A DNA stretch of 64,000 nt from Chrysogorgia sp. JL179-B06 (GCA_035772405.1 JAYKKM010000038.1:2028001-2092000), one strand, 5' to 3'. Positions 34,090 to 41,900 are shown, counted from the first letter of the stretch. Notes: generated from the letters alone by a model not told the origin. Program-made: numbers and translations.

Positions 34090-34686
34090 CTCTAGACCTT
34101 TTCTGATCCACTCGTTGTAGTATGGATCTCCTCTCCCATCCCAACCTAGATCCTTGTATACTACGCTATACAGGTTATACTCGAATCGTACCTTAACCTT
34201 ACCAGGTTTAAGGTCGTTAAAACTACCTATCAACTCTATACCTCTTCTAGAGCATATTCTTATGACATAGAAAATGTATTTCGATATATTCTTGACAATC
34301 AGTTTGTTTCTTTTAAGGGACCATACTATCTCTATAAAATCACTGACAACTGTTGGTATGTCACTCTCGCTAACTAGTCCAGTCAACATTCTATCTAGCC
34401 ACTTACTATAACTATGAGCCGATTTCTTGTACATCCAAATGTTAGGTACAAAGTTCCTCACGCGTCCGTAGGTAGTCTCTCCACACTTGTTACAACTAAA
34501 TACACCATCTTCGATTTGGGTTCTGTGGTTACTACACTCGTAACAGTACGTGGTGTCGTGCCACTTTTTTGGTGTTGCGTCCTTACTTCCGTTCTTGATC
34601 TCGTCCAATGTATACCCTAATGTAGTGCCACTCCACTTTTTTGTATACCCAGCATAGAACATTCTCATTGTGCGTTCGTCAACCAT
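34084..34686 (-). CDS. VLTF3-like viral late transcription factor
   Basis: A 200-residue protein with a zinc ribbon CYEC...CNKCGE (C48, C51, C65, C68) followed by NFVPNIWMYKKSAHSYSKWL and DRMLTGL. A four-Cys ribbon followed closely by a Y.....H....WL..L.G block is the signature of the poxvirus A2/VLTF3 family, found in many nucleocytoplasmic large DNA viruses and in some Polinton-related viruses. The role would be switching on late (virion) genes by recognising their promoters. The stop codon overlaps the promoter of the next gene. I am sure of the ribbon and fairly sure of the family. Confidence 0.72.
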   Translation of the reverse strand: MVDERTMRMFYAGYTKKWSGTTLGYTLDEIKNGSKDATPKKWHDTTYCYECSNHRTQIEDGVFSCNKCGETTYGRVRNFVPNIWMYKKSAHSYSKWLDRMLTGLVSESDIPTVVSDFIEIVWSLKRNKLIVKNISKYIFYVIRICSRRGIELIGSFNDLKPGKVKVRFEYNLYSVVYKDLGWDGRGDPYYNEWIRKGLEK

Positions 34687-34716
34687 CTAAGTTACTATAC
34701 TATATGTGTCTTTAGA

Positions 34717-34902
34717 CTATAGTATAGTAATTTTGTTGTTGAGTGTCTCCAACTCACACTTTATTGTTATGACCTGTTTTAGAGCGTCTGATAGTAGTTG
34801 TTCCAACTCTTCTATCTGACGAGTTTGGTAAGAGAGTGTGTCTGTCAAGTTACGCTTTTTATCGAATTCCATAGCCATCTCCTTCAAAGTTTTAGTGCTC
34901 AT
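34717..34902 (-). CDS. 61-aa coiled-coil protein
   Basis: Starts at 34902 after a promoter-like GTGTTATAGAAATG. About 40 residues in the C-terminal half form a predicted coiled coil (TRQIEELEQLLSDALKQVI and a following heptad run). No membrane segment, no recognised family. It is separated by two bases from the end of the next upstream gene. It could be a scaffold or a binding partner of its coiled-coil neighbour. Confidence 0.65.
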   Translation of the reverse strand: MSTKTLKEMAMEFDKKRNLTDTLSYQTRQIEELEQLLSDALKQVITIKCELETLNNKITIL

Positions 34903-34904
34903 TT

Positions 34905-35321
34905 CTATAACACTCTATATATTAAGTAACCTAAAGGTAGTCCAACGACTCCAACGAATACTGTTTGGTATTCTTTCATCTCGTCCGAGGGTTTGTAATA
35001 GTCTGACAACTCAGGCTCTTTACTAAATGTCTTCCCATCATACTGTATCGTAAGTACTTGTCTTAGTTGATCCAGAGCGTGGTTCGTGTCGTTTATGTCT
35101 GCATTAGCATCTGACAACTGTTGTCTTAATTCCTGGACTTTATCTCTCTGACGAATCTCGTTCTCATAGAACTTTTCTTTAGCTCTTGCAAGACTCTCCA
35201 ATGCTTTGTTGTGTCTCTTTATCTCTGTCTCGTAACCTGTATGGTTTAGCTTGCTGAATAGAAACCCAGCTCCTGCAAATGCTATGGCGTTGAACAACCC
35301 ACCTGCTACCGCACTAGCCAT
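34905..35321 (-). CDS. 138-aa protein: TM, coiled coil, TM
   Basis: An N-terminal hydrophobic segment (MASAVAGGLFNAIAFAGAGF), a long central coiled coil (about 28-95, rich in K/E/Q), and a C-terminal hydrophobic segment (VFVGVVGLPLGYLIYRVL). No family recognised. Its start lies just after TAATATATA, and the frame is intact. The topology would suit a membrane-spanning virion or membrane-remodelling protein; this is inference. Confidence 0.7.
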   Translation of the reverse strand: MASAVAGGLFNAIAFAGAGFLFSKLNHTGYETEIKRHNKALESLARAKEKFYENEIRQRDKVQELRQQLSDANADINDTNHALDQLRQVLTIQYDGKTFSKEPELSDYYKPSDEMKEYQTVFVGVVGLPLGYLIYRVL

Positions 35322-35337
35322 TATATATTACGCTGTG

Positions 35338-35571
35338 TTATTTCGAGAACGGGTCAATAGGTAAGTATTTCTTGCTCTGCGCCCACTTAACGAGTAGCGT
35401 CGAAACGCCTACAGCAGTCGCTAACTTGAGGGTGCCCTTCACTGATTCAGGAGTGCCTAACGGTTCTTTTAGTACTTTCTTTGATGCCATGGATACGGCT
35501 ACGGCTCCAGCAGTCACGAGGGCTGCGTCGTATAGCTCGTTCATCAGTTCTTTTCTGTCTATTGATGCCAT
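35338..35571 (-). CDS. 77-aa small membrane protein
   Basis: Two hydrophobic stretches (AALVTAGAVAVSMASKKVL and LATAVGVSTLLVKWA) with a basic linker. The ATG is embedded in the promoter motif (AAAACATGTCGTATAATAT then ATGG). No family recognised. One of four consecutive small ORFs of this element. Confidence 0.7.
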   Translation of the reverse strand: MASIDRKELMNELYDAALVTAGAVAVSMASKKVLKEPLGTPESVKGTLKLATAVGVSTLLVKWAQSKKYLPIDPFSK

Positions 35572-35588
35572 ATATTATACGACATGTT

Positions 35589-35888
35589 TTAATCGAGGCT
35601 GTCGAGTTTACGTGATGGTTTTATAACAACGGTCTTAGGCTCTTCGCTCACTACTTGTTTGTCTTGACTAATCGTGTAGTACAGTGAGCCAGCGGCTATT
35701 ACCACTCCAATAGTACCTATGATGTATCCGTAGTTAAAACTATCGTCCTCACTTGTGACTCTCTCTCTCATCTTCCTCTCTTTGGCTGCTTTAGATATAG
35801 CAGCCAAGCGTTTGCCTGCCTCTACTCTCCTAGGGTCTTTAACCTTCGTTGTCGACGTTATAATAGGTACGGACTCACTGTCAGTCAT
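35589..35888 (-). CDS. 99-aa single-TM protein with basic N-terminal half
   Basis: Residues about 17-45 are basic (KDPRRVEAGKRLAAISKAAK). They are followed by one membrane helix (YGYIIGTIGVVIAAGSLYY) and a polar tail. The promoter-like CACGTATAGTATAAG precedes the ATG. The basic N-terminal half could lie on DNA or capsid with the helix in a membrane. No family recognised. Confidence 0.68.
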   Translation of the reverse strand: MTDSESVPIITSTTKVKDPRRVEAGKRLAAISKAAKERKMRERVTSEDDSFNYGYIIGTIGVVIAAGSLYYTISQDKQVVSEEPKTVVIKPSRKLDSLD

Positions 35889-35946
35889 CTTATACTATAC
35901 GTGGTGTCTTGTTACAGATGACCTCACAGTCATCTCACAGATTATC

Positions 35947-36753
35947 TCACAGATAGAGTATTCGGTGAAAGTATTTTTGATGATTAGACAGTGTGGTTTC
36001 ACTCTTAAATCTCCTATTACAGTACTCGCACAGAACTCTAGAGTCTGTCATATATGTCTCTATGAAATGTATTATCTCATGTTGGTCTGAGGATAGTAAC
36101 GTGTTGTACCCTTGTGATCTTAGTCTCCTCAATACCCTCAACTGGTTATTCCTAATAACCCCATTACCTTTCGGTGTTTTGAACTCTATAGCAAAACCAT
36201 TGTATCTCTTGTGTAGTTGTGGAACTATCAAGTCTGGTTGCCCACCACTGTAACCTTTCTTCCATCCATCTATTCTTTTAGTAGATGTGTCTTGGTACTC
36301 ACCCAACCCTGGGATGACTATTGTTGGATGGTACTCTCTAATGTACTTCACAATGTCGTAGTGTAAATCTGTCTCATTCATAATCGATAGTTGGTTATGT
36401 TGTGTGTACTGTCCCGTCTTCCTAATAGATGGTAGGACTTCTGTGAATACCCATTTTTGGAACTTTCTTGCTGACTCGAGTTTCGACGAGAAGACTAGAG
36501 CGTAAACTCCTGGCTCCGATATTAATATCGTGTTTGGTTGTAAGTTTAAAGGGGGGCGTGATTCGCGCCCCCCTTCAAACACCTCTCGTTTGACCTTATA
36601 TGTATCGTCAACGTGTACGCTGATAGCCCACTTCGCGTTTTTATACCCTAATGCCTTAGCGACTTCTTTTCCATAGAACCAAATATTGTCTCCATCTTTA
36701 ATAGTCGTGACAGACATGTCGTTATTTTTAAATATTTTAGTGATACTCATCAC
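35947..36753 (-). CDS. BRO-N + VRR-NUC-like nuclease + C2H2 finger fusion
   Basis: A 268-residue protein with three parts. Residues about 10-112 match the BRO-N fold of baculovirus/phage DNA-binding proteins (GDNIWFYGKEVAKALGYKN, SEPGVYALVF, KFQKWVFTEVLPSIRKTG). Residues about 125-235 look like a PD-(D/E)XK nuclease of VRR-NUC type: GGQPDLIV (D174), NGFAIEFKTPKG (E190, K192) and NNQLRVLRRLRSQGY. Residues 242-263 form a C2H2 finger (CEYC...H258, H263). The catalytic triad is intact, so it is probably an active DNA nuclease aimed by two DNA-binding modules. It starts after AAAACACGTGGTACATTATA. Possible roles are resolving replication intermediates or terminal hairpins, or attacking competing DNA; all are inference. 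Confidence 0.8.
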   Translation of the reverse strand: MMSITKIFKNNDMSVTTIKDGDNIWFYGKEVAKALGYKNAKWAISVHVDDTYKVKREVFEGGRESRPPLNLQPNTILISEPGVYALVFSSKLESARKFQKWVFTEVLPSIRKTGQYTQHNQLSIMNETDLHYDIVKYIREYHPTIVIPGLGEYQDTSTKRIDGWKKGYSGGQPDLIVPQLHKRYNGFAIEFKTPKGNGVIRNNQLRVLRRLRSQGYNTLLSSDQHEIIHFIETYMTDSRVLCEYCNRRFKSETTLSNHQKYFHRILYL

Positions 36754-36780
36754 CTATAATGTACCACGTGTTTTATTTTG
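36754..36780 (-). promoter_or_regulatory. Promoter-like motif upstream of the BRO-N/nuclease gene
   Basis: AAAACACGTGGTACATTATA then GGTG and ATG. It shares the AAAACACGTG half with the capsid gene promoter (43329-43353). Confidence 0.6.
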
Positions 36781-36890
36781 TGTTTAAATAGCAGTCGTCT
36801 TAAGAGAGTAACCACTTAATAGCACGAACACGTGATCTGACCAAGGTCCCATTTTGAGGTGTTGGTCAGACTAGTCTGTTTTGACACTCG

Positions 36891-36923
36891 AAAACTCAGG
36901 TCCCAAAACGGGACCTGAGTTTT
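36891..36923. terminator. Perfect hairpin, candidate RNA 3'-end signal
   Basis: The 14-bp arms AAAACTCAGGTCCC and GGGACCTGAGTTTT flank the loop AAAAC. It lies in the only long gene-free stretch inside the Polinton (36781-37001), between the end of the two-TM gene and the promoter of the nuclease gene, both on the minus strand. The strong stem and the A/T-rich ends suit a terminator, an RNA-processing site or a small structured RNA. The sequence does not tell which. Confidence 0.5.
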
Positions 36924-37001
36924 TGTCGTCTTTCATGTGGAACACACTCCTGGTTCTGATATGTAGACCGACCGTGTGTGACTCACCCCTTGTATCTTAC
37001 C

Positions 37002-37502
37002 CTATTTTGGAACGTTGGTCTCGTCATATACTTTATTGTACCTTTTCACCATTCCGTTGATTGGTGGGCATAAGTCAGTCACGTTATCGTCCAACACTTT
37101 AACGTCTGAGAGGAACATTGACTCGTTGTAAGGAAGACCTCTAAGATACGATCTTAGTTGTGTCAGTATCTTTTTGTAGCTAGTATGTGCGAACTTACAG
37201 TGCTCCACTCTACTCGTCAGATTGGATTTAGCCAAGTAGCCTTGGATGATCACACCAGGACCACTAATACAAGCAATGATTAGAGGGTTAGCGGTTATCG
37301 ATCCAGCTATAATCCCTACTGTCGTTAACCCTATGCTAGTCATGTTTAACGATAGTTTAATTTTCTTCAACCTCTTGTATTTCCATTTGTAACAGGCTTC
37401 TAGTTTGTGGTAGTACGCGTATAAGCGTTTGAGCTCTAGCACCTCTTCCTCTGACATATCCTTTGATATGTGATTGAAAACAACAACTGACTTCTTCCTC
37501 AT
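37002..37502 (-). CDS. 166-aa two-TM (helical hairpin) protein
   Basis: A helical charged N-terminal part (about 15-50) is followed by two adjacent hydrophobic segments (MTSIGLTTVGIIAGSITA and PLIIACISGPGVIIQGYL) and a helical C-terminal part. The layout (helix, TM hairpin, helix) resembles SLATT-type membrane proteins. I believe similar ORFs occur in other cnidarian Polintons, but that is from memory. Its ATG overlaps the stop of the fibre gene (TAATG), so the two are probably read from one mRNA. Confidence 0.7.
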   Translation of the reverse strand: MRKKSVVVFNHISKDMSEEEVLELKRLYAYYHKLEACYKWKYKRLKKIKLSLNMTSIGLTTVGIIAGSITANPLIIACISGPGVIIQGYLAKSNLTSRVEHCKFAHTSYKKILTQLRSYLRGLPYNESMFLSDVKVLDDNVTDLCPPINGMVKRYNKVYDETNVPK

Positions 37503-38413
37503 TAACTTACCCCATATTCCTTCATCATATCTCCACCAACTAATATTATGTCTCGGTTTGTCATATAACCAGAGATGATTTTAATACTGTAAAACTCTAA
37601 CAAAGACGGGTATTTGTAAGGTGAGGCTAGCAATTCTGGTCGATGTGTTCCAAATATAGTTCCATAAGGGTGTCCTATCTCTCTGTAGTTAGCTATGAAG
37701 TCTGAGTCTGCTGACTTTATGTTGTTGACCCTAACATGGGAGTTGTCCATCTGCCAATGTATTGATATCATATGTACCTTAGTGATGTCGATGTTATTTG
37801 GGATCGTGCATGTGTACCCCTTTACTGGATCGCCACCACCATACGATAATTTGTCAGTCTTACCTCCTTTGTACCCTATGTATTTGTCATGCGATCCGTC
37901 GTCGTTTGACACAATAGTCTCCCAATCTGACGTAGATACCCTCATATCTACCTTCACCACCACAAAAATGGATATATCACAATATTGCATGCGTGGACAG
38001 TTAAAGTGTATCCCAACTTCAAGTGGGAAATATAGATCTGGCATAGTGGTCAGGAATTTAGGATTTTGGTCACCAAAAACAGGACTATACATTGAATCGT
38101 TTTGTACTAACATGTTTGTTTTGTCTCCAATGGATTTCACCCTAGTTGACATTCCGTCGAATACCACACTCGCGGCGTATCTTGTGGTGTCAAAATCAAA
38201 TATGACGTTATAGGACTGTGTTTTAAAGTATTGTGATAAGTATAAAGACTCCAACACCTTTTTACTGATAGCGTCCAAATCATCGACTGGGTCTGCTATG
38301 TTTTTGATCGTCGATAGAGCCATGTCTATGTCTCCAGACATCTTCCCACCACTCACGCTTAATTTAGGGTCACTCTCGTAGTCTCTGTCCTCAAATCCAT
38401 AACTTAGACTCAT
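37502..38413 (-). CDS. Fibre-like attachment protein (MSGDIDM repeat plus head domain)
   Basis: 303 residues from the ATG at 38413; an earlier in-frame ATG (38428) lies within the preceding gene, and the promoter-like TGTGTTATAGCATA directly precedes 38413. Near the N-terminus, GGKMSGDIDMALSTIKNIAD and PVDDLDAISKK match the short fibre-shaft motif G..M.G.I.M....I..L.DP....DA, common in tail and capsid fibres of viruses and phages. The rest (about 55-303) is beta-rich and would be the globular head. Such proteins trimerise and bind host surfaces. The first half of the motif is clear; the head has no recognised family. Confidence 0.7.
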   Translation of the reverse strand: MSLSYGFEDRDYESDPKLSVSGGKMSGDIDMALSTIKNIADPVDDLDAISKKVLESLYLSQYFKTQSYNVIFDFDTTRYAASVVFDGMSTRVKSIGDKTNMLVQNDSMYSPVFGDQNPKFLTTMPDLYFPLEVGIHFNCPRMQYCDISIFVVVKVDMRVSTSDWETIVSNDDGSHDKYIGYKGGKTDKLSYGGGDPVKGYTCTIPNNIDITKVHMISIHWQMDNSHVRVNNIKSADSDFIANYREIGHPYGTIFGTHRPELLASPYKYPSLLEFYSIKIISGYMTNRDIILVGGDMMKEYGVS

Positions 38414-38417
38414 TATG

Positions 38418-39956
38418 CTATAACACATATTTGCTCACTAGATAGCCAGACACAGCCGAGACCCCTAAGACTAGCCACAACTCTGTCGTGTTGTCACCTG
38501 GTGTCACTTCTAGACGACGTTCTTGATGTGTCACCTTTGGTTTGTCAAGTGTCTCCAGATGCTCTCCACCTTCCTGGTGTGCCACGTTTGATGTCACCAG
38601 ACGATTCGTCACCTTTGGTTTGTCGAGTGTCTCCAGATGCTCTCCACCTTCCTGGTGTGCCACGTTTGATGTCACCAGACGATTCGTCACCTTTGGTTTG
38701 TCAAGTGTCTCCAGGTGCTCTCCACCTTCTTGGTGTACTTTCTTAACCTCAGTCGTTTTCGCGTGGTTTAACCCAGTGTTTACCCCAAACTTCATACTCT
38801 GTGTAGCAGTCTTCAATAGGTTGTTGTACCCAGCGATTTTGTTCTTTAGGATTACAACGTTACTTGGCATTAACCACGTAGACGGTGACAGCGCAAGGTT
38901 TTGGACAACGTTAGTGTCCATAATCGACTTGTTCATGTTAAGAATCCACGTTGACACGTCGTAGTTTATAACACTATCCTCCACCAACTTTCGGAACTCT
39001 TGTTGAGTCTCTAGACTGCCTGCAGAATCACCAACGACTGACACACGTGTTCTCGCTTGTGCACCAAGTGTGGAGTAAACAAAGGCTTCTATGGACTGAT
39101 TTAGATATTGTCGCCCAATGTTGGTAAAACCATTCGACACCAGAGGAACGTATCGTTTGTAGTCGTTCTTAACGTCGTTAATCGTGAAGACTCTCTCCTC
39201 GCCTGTTGTACCATCAGCAAGGACTTTACCCTGGTAGTAATGTTTTTTAGGAATCTTGTCTGTCTTACCATACAATTCTCCAGCATCAAACTCTCTACTT
39301 ATCGATCTCATACTCTCACCACCTTCCATCCTTCTGAGAAGTCTTCTGATGGTAAAGTATAGATGAAACCTCATCACACTTGTGATAACAGGGTGGACTT
39401 CTTGCGAGGGTGATAAGTGTTGTAACGACACTCCACAACAGAAACTTGCACAATACGTTGCAAACACGACCCTATAGTAGCTCTCGTTGTCGTCCCACTT
39501 TGACTTTGTCTTTGACGTGGTGATTTGTAATATTGGTAACTTTGAGAGAAAGTAGTTCTTTTGATTAACGAAGACTCTAAAGTTATTCACTGGGTAGTTC
39601 AACACGTTTTCCGTTGGATAGCCATCCCAAAGTCCCCAGTGGTTCTTGCGACCTTTTGATAGTGGTTGGATAGTTCCACCAGATAGCCATATTTTTGGAA
39701 ACTTGTCGTCGTGACTAGACTTGTTGTTGTGTAACCAAACCCACATACTCTTGTCGTTTTTGAAGGTGTCACTAGTTATGTTAGTGCTTATGATGTCGTT
39801 GTTTCTAAAATATATGTCAACGCCATTAACCTCACCATCTTGTGAGACAGTTGGATCGAACTCAAACTTACTCAAAGTGACGTGAGGGTACTTTTTAACT
39901 AGATTCAGCTTAGCCACGCGTATGGCATTAGCTATCTCTTTTTGGTCAACTATCAT
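38418..39956 (-). CDS. 512-aa uncharacterised protein with 26-residue tandem repeats and C-terminal TM
   Basis: The N-terminal two-thirds has no family I recognise; it includes a Cys-rich, hydrophobic VVFATYCASFCCGVSLQHL (about 163-181). Near the C-terminus a 26-residue unit HQEGGEHLETLDKPKVT plus NRLVTSNVA is repeated nearly three times. The unit is nearly identical at the DNA level too (38530-38745), so the expansion is recent. It ends with one membrane helix (LWLVLGVSAVSGYLV). The gene lies head to tail with the fibre gene. It could be a membrane-anchored virion protein with a stalk. It is not obviously a capsid protein, but I cannot exclude it. Confidence 0.7.
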   Translation of the reverse strand: MIVDQKEIANAIRVAKLNLVKKYPHVTLSKFEFDPTVSQDGEVNGVDIYFRNNDIISTNITSDTFKNDKSMWVWLHNNKSSHDDKFPKIWLSGGTIQPLSKGRKNHWGLWDGYPTENVLNYPVNNFRVFVNQKNYFLSKLPILQITTSKTKSKWDDNESYYRVVFATYCASFCCGVSLQHLSPSQEVHPVITSVMRFHLYFTIRRLLRRMEGGESMRSISREFDAGELYGKTDKIPKKHYYQGKVLADGTTGEERVFTINDVKNDYKRYVPLVSNGFTNIGRQYLNQSIEAFVYSTLGAQARTRVSVVGDSAGSLETQQEFRKLVEDSVINYDVSTWILNMNKSIMDTNVVQNLALSPSTWLMPSNVVILKNKIAGYNNLLKTATQSMKFGVNTGLNHAKTTEVKKVHQEGGEHLETLDKPKVTNRLVTSNVAHQEGGEHLETLDKPKVTNRLVTSNVAHQEGGEHLETLDKPKVTHQERRLEVTPGDNTTELWLVLGVSAVSGYLVSKYVL

Positions 39957-39970
39957 TGGTTTGTTTATAG

Positions 39971-40141
39971 TTAGATACTTAGTGTACTCCGGTTACTCTT
40001 AAACCTACTTGAGTCTACACTAACGTCACCAATATTAGTTTTCGTCACGAAGAATATATGTCTATGCATATTGTCGTCAACATCAAGAAAAAACCTATTC
40101 TTGTCAGCATAAGGATACTTTATTTTGAACTCATCCATCAT
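39971..40141 (-). CDS. 56-aa small ORF at the divergent centre
   Basis: A complete frame from ATG at 40141 (or 40138) to TAA at 39971-39973, ending 14 bp before the 512-aa gene. It begins MDEFKIKYPYADKNRFFLDV and is charged with no membrane segment. The upstream sequence (TATAACGTACGGTATGTTATG) is the divergent promoter shared with the 214-aa gene. It occupies exactly the space between two real genes and fits the tight packing of the element. Unrecognised. Confidence 0.55.
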   Translation of the reverse strand: MMDEFKIKYPYADKNRFFLDVDDNMHRHIFFVTKTNIGDVSVDSSRFKSNRSTLSI

Positions 40142-40158
40142 AACATACCGTACGTTAT
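40142..40158. promoter_or_regulatory. Divergent 17-bp promoter region
   Basis: AACATACCGTACGTTAT separates two opposite start codons and is nearly self-complementary around CCGTACGTTA/TAACGTACGG. Read either way it resembles the promoter motif (AACAT...TTATATG on the plus strand). Confidence 0.6.
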
Positions 40159-40803
40159 ATGAGAGTGGTAGTATTGATTAGTGGTTCAACGAAAACTATA
40201 GACCTACCAGAGTCAACTCTAGCAACTAACTCAGACCCTCACTTACTAGTGGAGAAGGCAACCATCTTTTGGAACTACGTTAACGTAACCACAGCTAACA
40301 ACAAGATAACTTATAACAGTAATAACCACGTTTTTAGTCCTGGATACCACACCTTTAAAACGATTGCCGACGACTTGAGAGAGTTAGGAGACGTCAAGCT
40401 AGTGGCTAACAGATATGACTCGACGTGTACTATAACAACTGACCAACAAATAGAACTGTTTAAATTTGGACAACTTCTAGGGTTTGACGAAAACACTACA
40501 ATAACCACCACAAAAACCAGTCCTAACGTTGTGAGCGTTAACAGAGGACTGAAATACATACAAGTAACATCTAATATTGTGGACAGGTCTAATAACATAG
40601 TTAATGGTAGCAAAAGTGGTTGTATCGCAGTACTGCCAATAACTAGCACACAGACACTTAAGGGCTCTGTACAACATTTTGGTGTTGGATCTAAAATCCC
40701 AATAAACAAAGGAGTCATCAACCAACTAGAGTTTAAGATAACAGACCAGGACGATAACAGTATTAGCGTTGGCGAGGTGCTGTTAGATTTACACATCACG
40801 TAG
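40159..40803 (+). CDS. 214-aa minor capsid (penton)-like protein, tentative
   Basis: A beta-rich protein with no membrane helix. The pattern in the second half (LLGFDENTTI, then a serine/asparagine-rich strand, NGSKSGCIAVLPI, PINKGVINQLEFKITDQDDN and GEVLLDLHI) resembles a family I know from other Polinton-type elements, where it is thought to be a jelly-roll minor capsid or vertex protein. That assignment is uncertain, since jelly rolls cannot be seen from sequence. It starts at TTATATG and ends with TAG six bases before the integrase ATG. Confidence 0.5.
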   Translation: MRVVVLISGSTKTIDLPESTLATNSDPHLLVEKATIFWNYVNVTTANNKITYNSNNHVFSPGYHTFKTIADDLRELGDVKLVANRYDSTCTITTDQQIELFKFGQLLGFDENTTITTTKTSPNVVSVNRGLKYIQVTSNIVDRSNNIVNGSKSGCIAVLPITSTQTLKGSVQHFGVGSKIPINKGVINQLEFKITDQDDNSISVGEVLLDLHIT

Positions 40804-40808
40804 TGTAT

Positions 40809-41894
40809 ATGGACGTAGAGCAAGAACTAAGAGGTATTTACTATAATCCGTCAACTGGCTACCAGTCCGCTGAGAGGCTATACCAAAAGGCACAAGAAGA
40901 TGGACTAAGTGCCAGTAGGGCAAAGATAAAGGACTGGTTAAAATCTCAAGACACGTACACCAGGTACAAACCAGTTGTTGAGAAACACAAGTTTAGACAA
41001 ACGTTTGTTGACTATCTGGGTGAGCAGATACAGATGGACTTGGTTGATATGGGCAAGTACAAACACAAGAACAACGGTTACTACTGGATACTAACAGCCA
41101 CTGAGATCCTTAGTAGGTATGCTTTCGCAATACCTGTCTATAGAAAAGACACGAAAAACATGACTAAGGCTGTCACAAAGTTACTAGAGATGGCTAAGGT
41201 TAGATTTGGCGAGTACCCAAAGCTGGCTCAGTTTGACGACGGTAAGGAATTCTATAACATTGGTGTGAAGGATCTATTGGATAAACACGATGTTAAGTAC
41301 TTCAGCACGAACTCTGATAAAAAGGCAGCAGTCGTGGAACGGTTTAATAGAACACTCAAGACGTCTATGTGGAAGTACTTCTACAGTAAAGGAACGTACA
41401 AGTGGATTGACGTTTTAGATCAGCTCGTTAAGAATTACAACAATACCAAATATAGTACTATTCTAATGAAACCTAAAGACGTTAGCAAGAAAAACGAAAA
41501 CGAAGTATGGACGACGTTGTTTGGGTACCATTTCGGTGACTACCCACTACTAAAGCTCAAAGTAGGTGAGACTGTTAGGATATCAAAGTACAAGAGCATA
41601 TTTGCAAAAGGGTATGAGGCTAACTTCACTGAGGAGCTATTCGAAGTTACAAAGGTCATACGTGGTGACCCTACCGTATACGAGATAGAGGACCATGAAG
41701 GGGAACCCATCATCGGTAAGTTCTACGAGGAAGAGTTGTCAGCTGTTGATAAAAAAGACAATGTATATAAAGTTGAGAAGATACTAAAGAGAAAGAAGGT
41801 TAAGGGTAAGAAAATGGTTTTAGTCAAGTGGCTTGGCTATGACAGTAAACATAATTCATGGATACCAGAGAGTGATATTCAAAACATCGAGTAG
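40809..41894 (+). CDS. int: Retrovirus-type integrase with C-terminal chromodomain
   Basis: 361 residues from ATG 40809; the open frame runs to a GTG six bases earlier. The N-terminus is a short helical region without a clear HHCC finger. The DDE core is visible: IQMDLVDM (first Asp), AQFDDGKEF (second Asp) and KAAVVERFNRTLKTSMWKYF (Glu). The C-terminal chromodomain (YKVEKILKRKK, MVLVKWLGYDSKHNSWIPES) has the aromatic pocket that reads methylated histones. The enzyme cuts and joins the element ends with 6-bp staggers, matching the AAATAG duplication. The frame is intact. The chromodomain could direct insertion to silent chromatin; the present site is in an intron. Confidence 0.96.
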   Translation: MDVEQELRGIYYNPSTGYQSAERLYQKAQEDGLSASRAKIKDWLKSQDTYTRYKPVVEKHKFRQTFVDYLGEQIQMDLVDMGKYKHKNNGYYWILTATEILSRYAFAIPVYRKDTKNMTKAVTKLLEMAKVRFGEYPKLAQFDDGKEFYNIGVKDLLDKHDVKYFSTNSDKKAAVVERFNRTLKTSMWKYFYSKGTYKWIDVLDQLVKNYNNTKYSTILMKPKDVSKKNENEVWTTLFGYHFGDYPLLKLKVGETVRISKYKSIFAKGYEANFTEELFEVTKVIRGDPTVYEIEDHEGEPIIGKFYEEELSAVDKKDNVYKVEKILKRKKVKGKKMVLVKWLGYDSKHNSWIPESDIQNIE

Positions 41895-41900
41895 TATATA

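Noticed and set aside
37695..38213. 172-aa plus-strand frame within the Polinton
   Set aside because: Antisense shadow of the fibre-like gene, with no promoter-like motif in front.
40803..40808. GTG start for the integrase
   Set aside because: A normal ATG follows six bases later at 40809, and the first conserved residues lie after it.
40311..40823. 170-aa minus-strand frame opposite the 214-aa gene
   Set aside because: Antisense shadow; the plus-strand gene has the promoter motif and family pattern.
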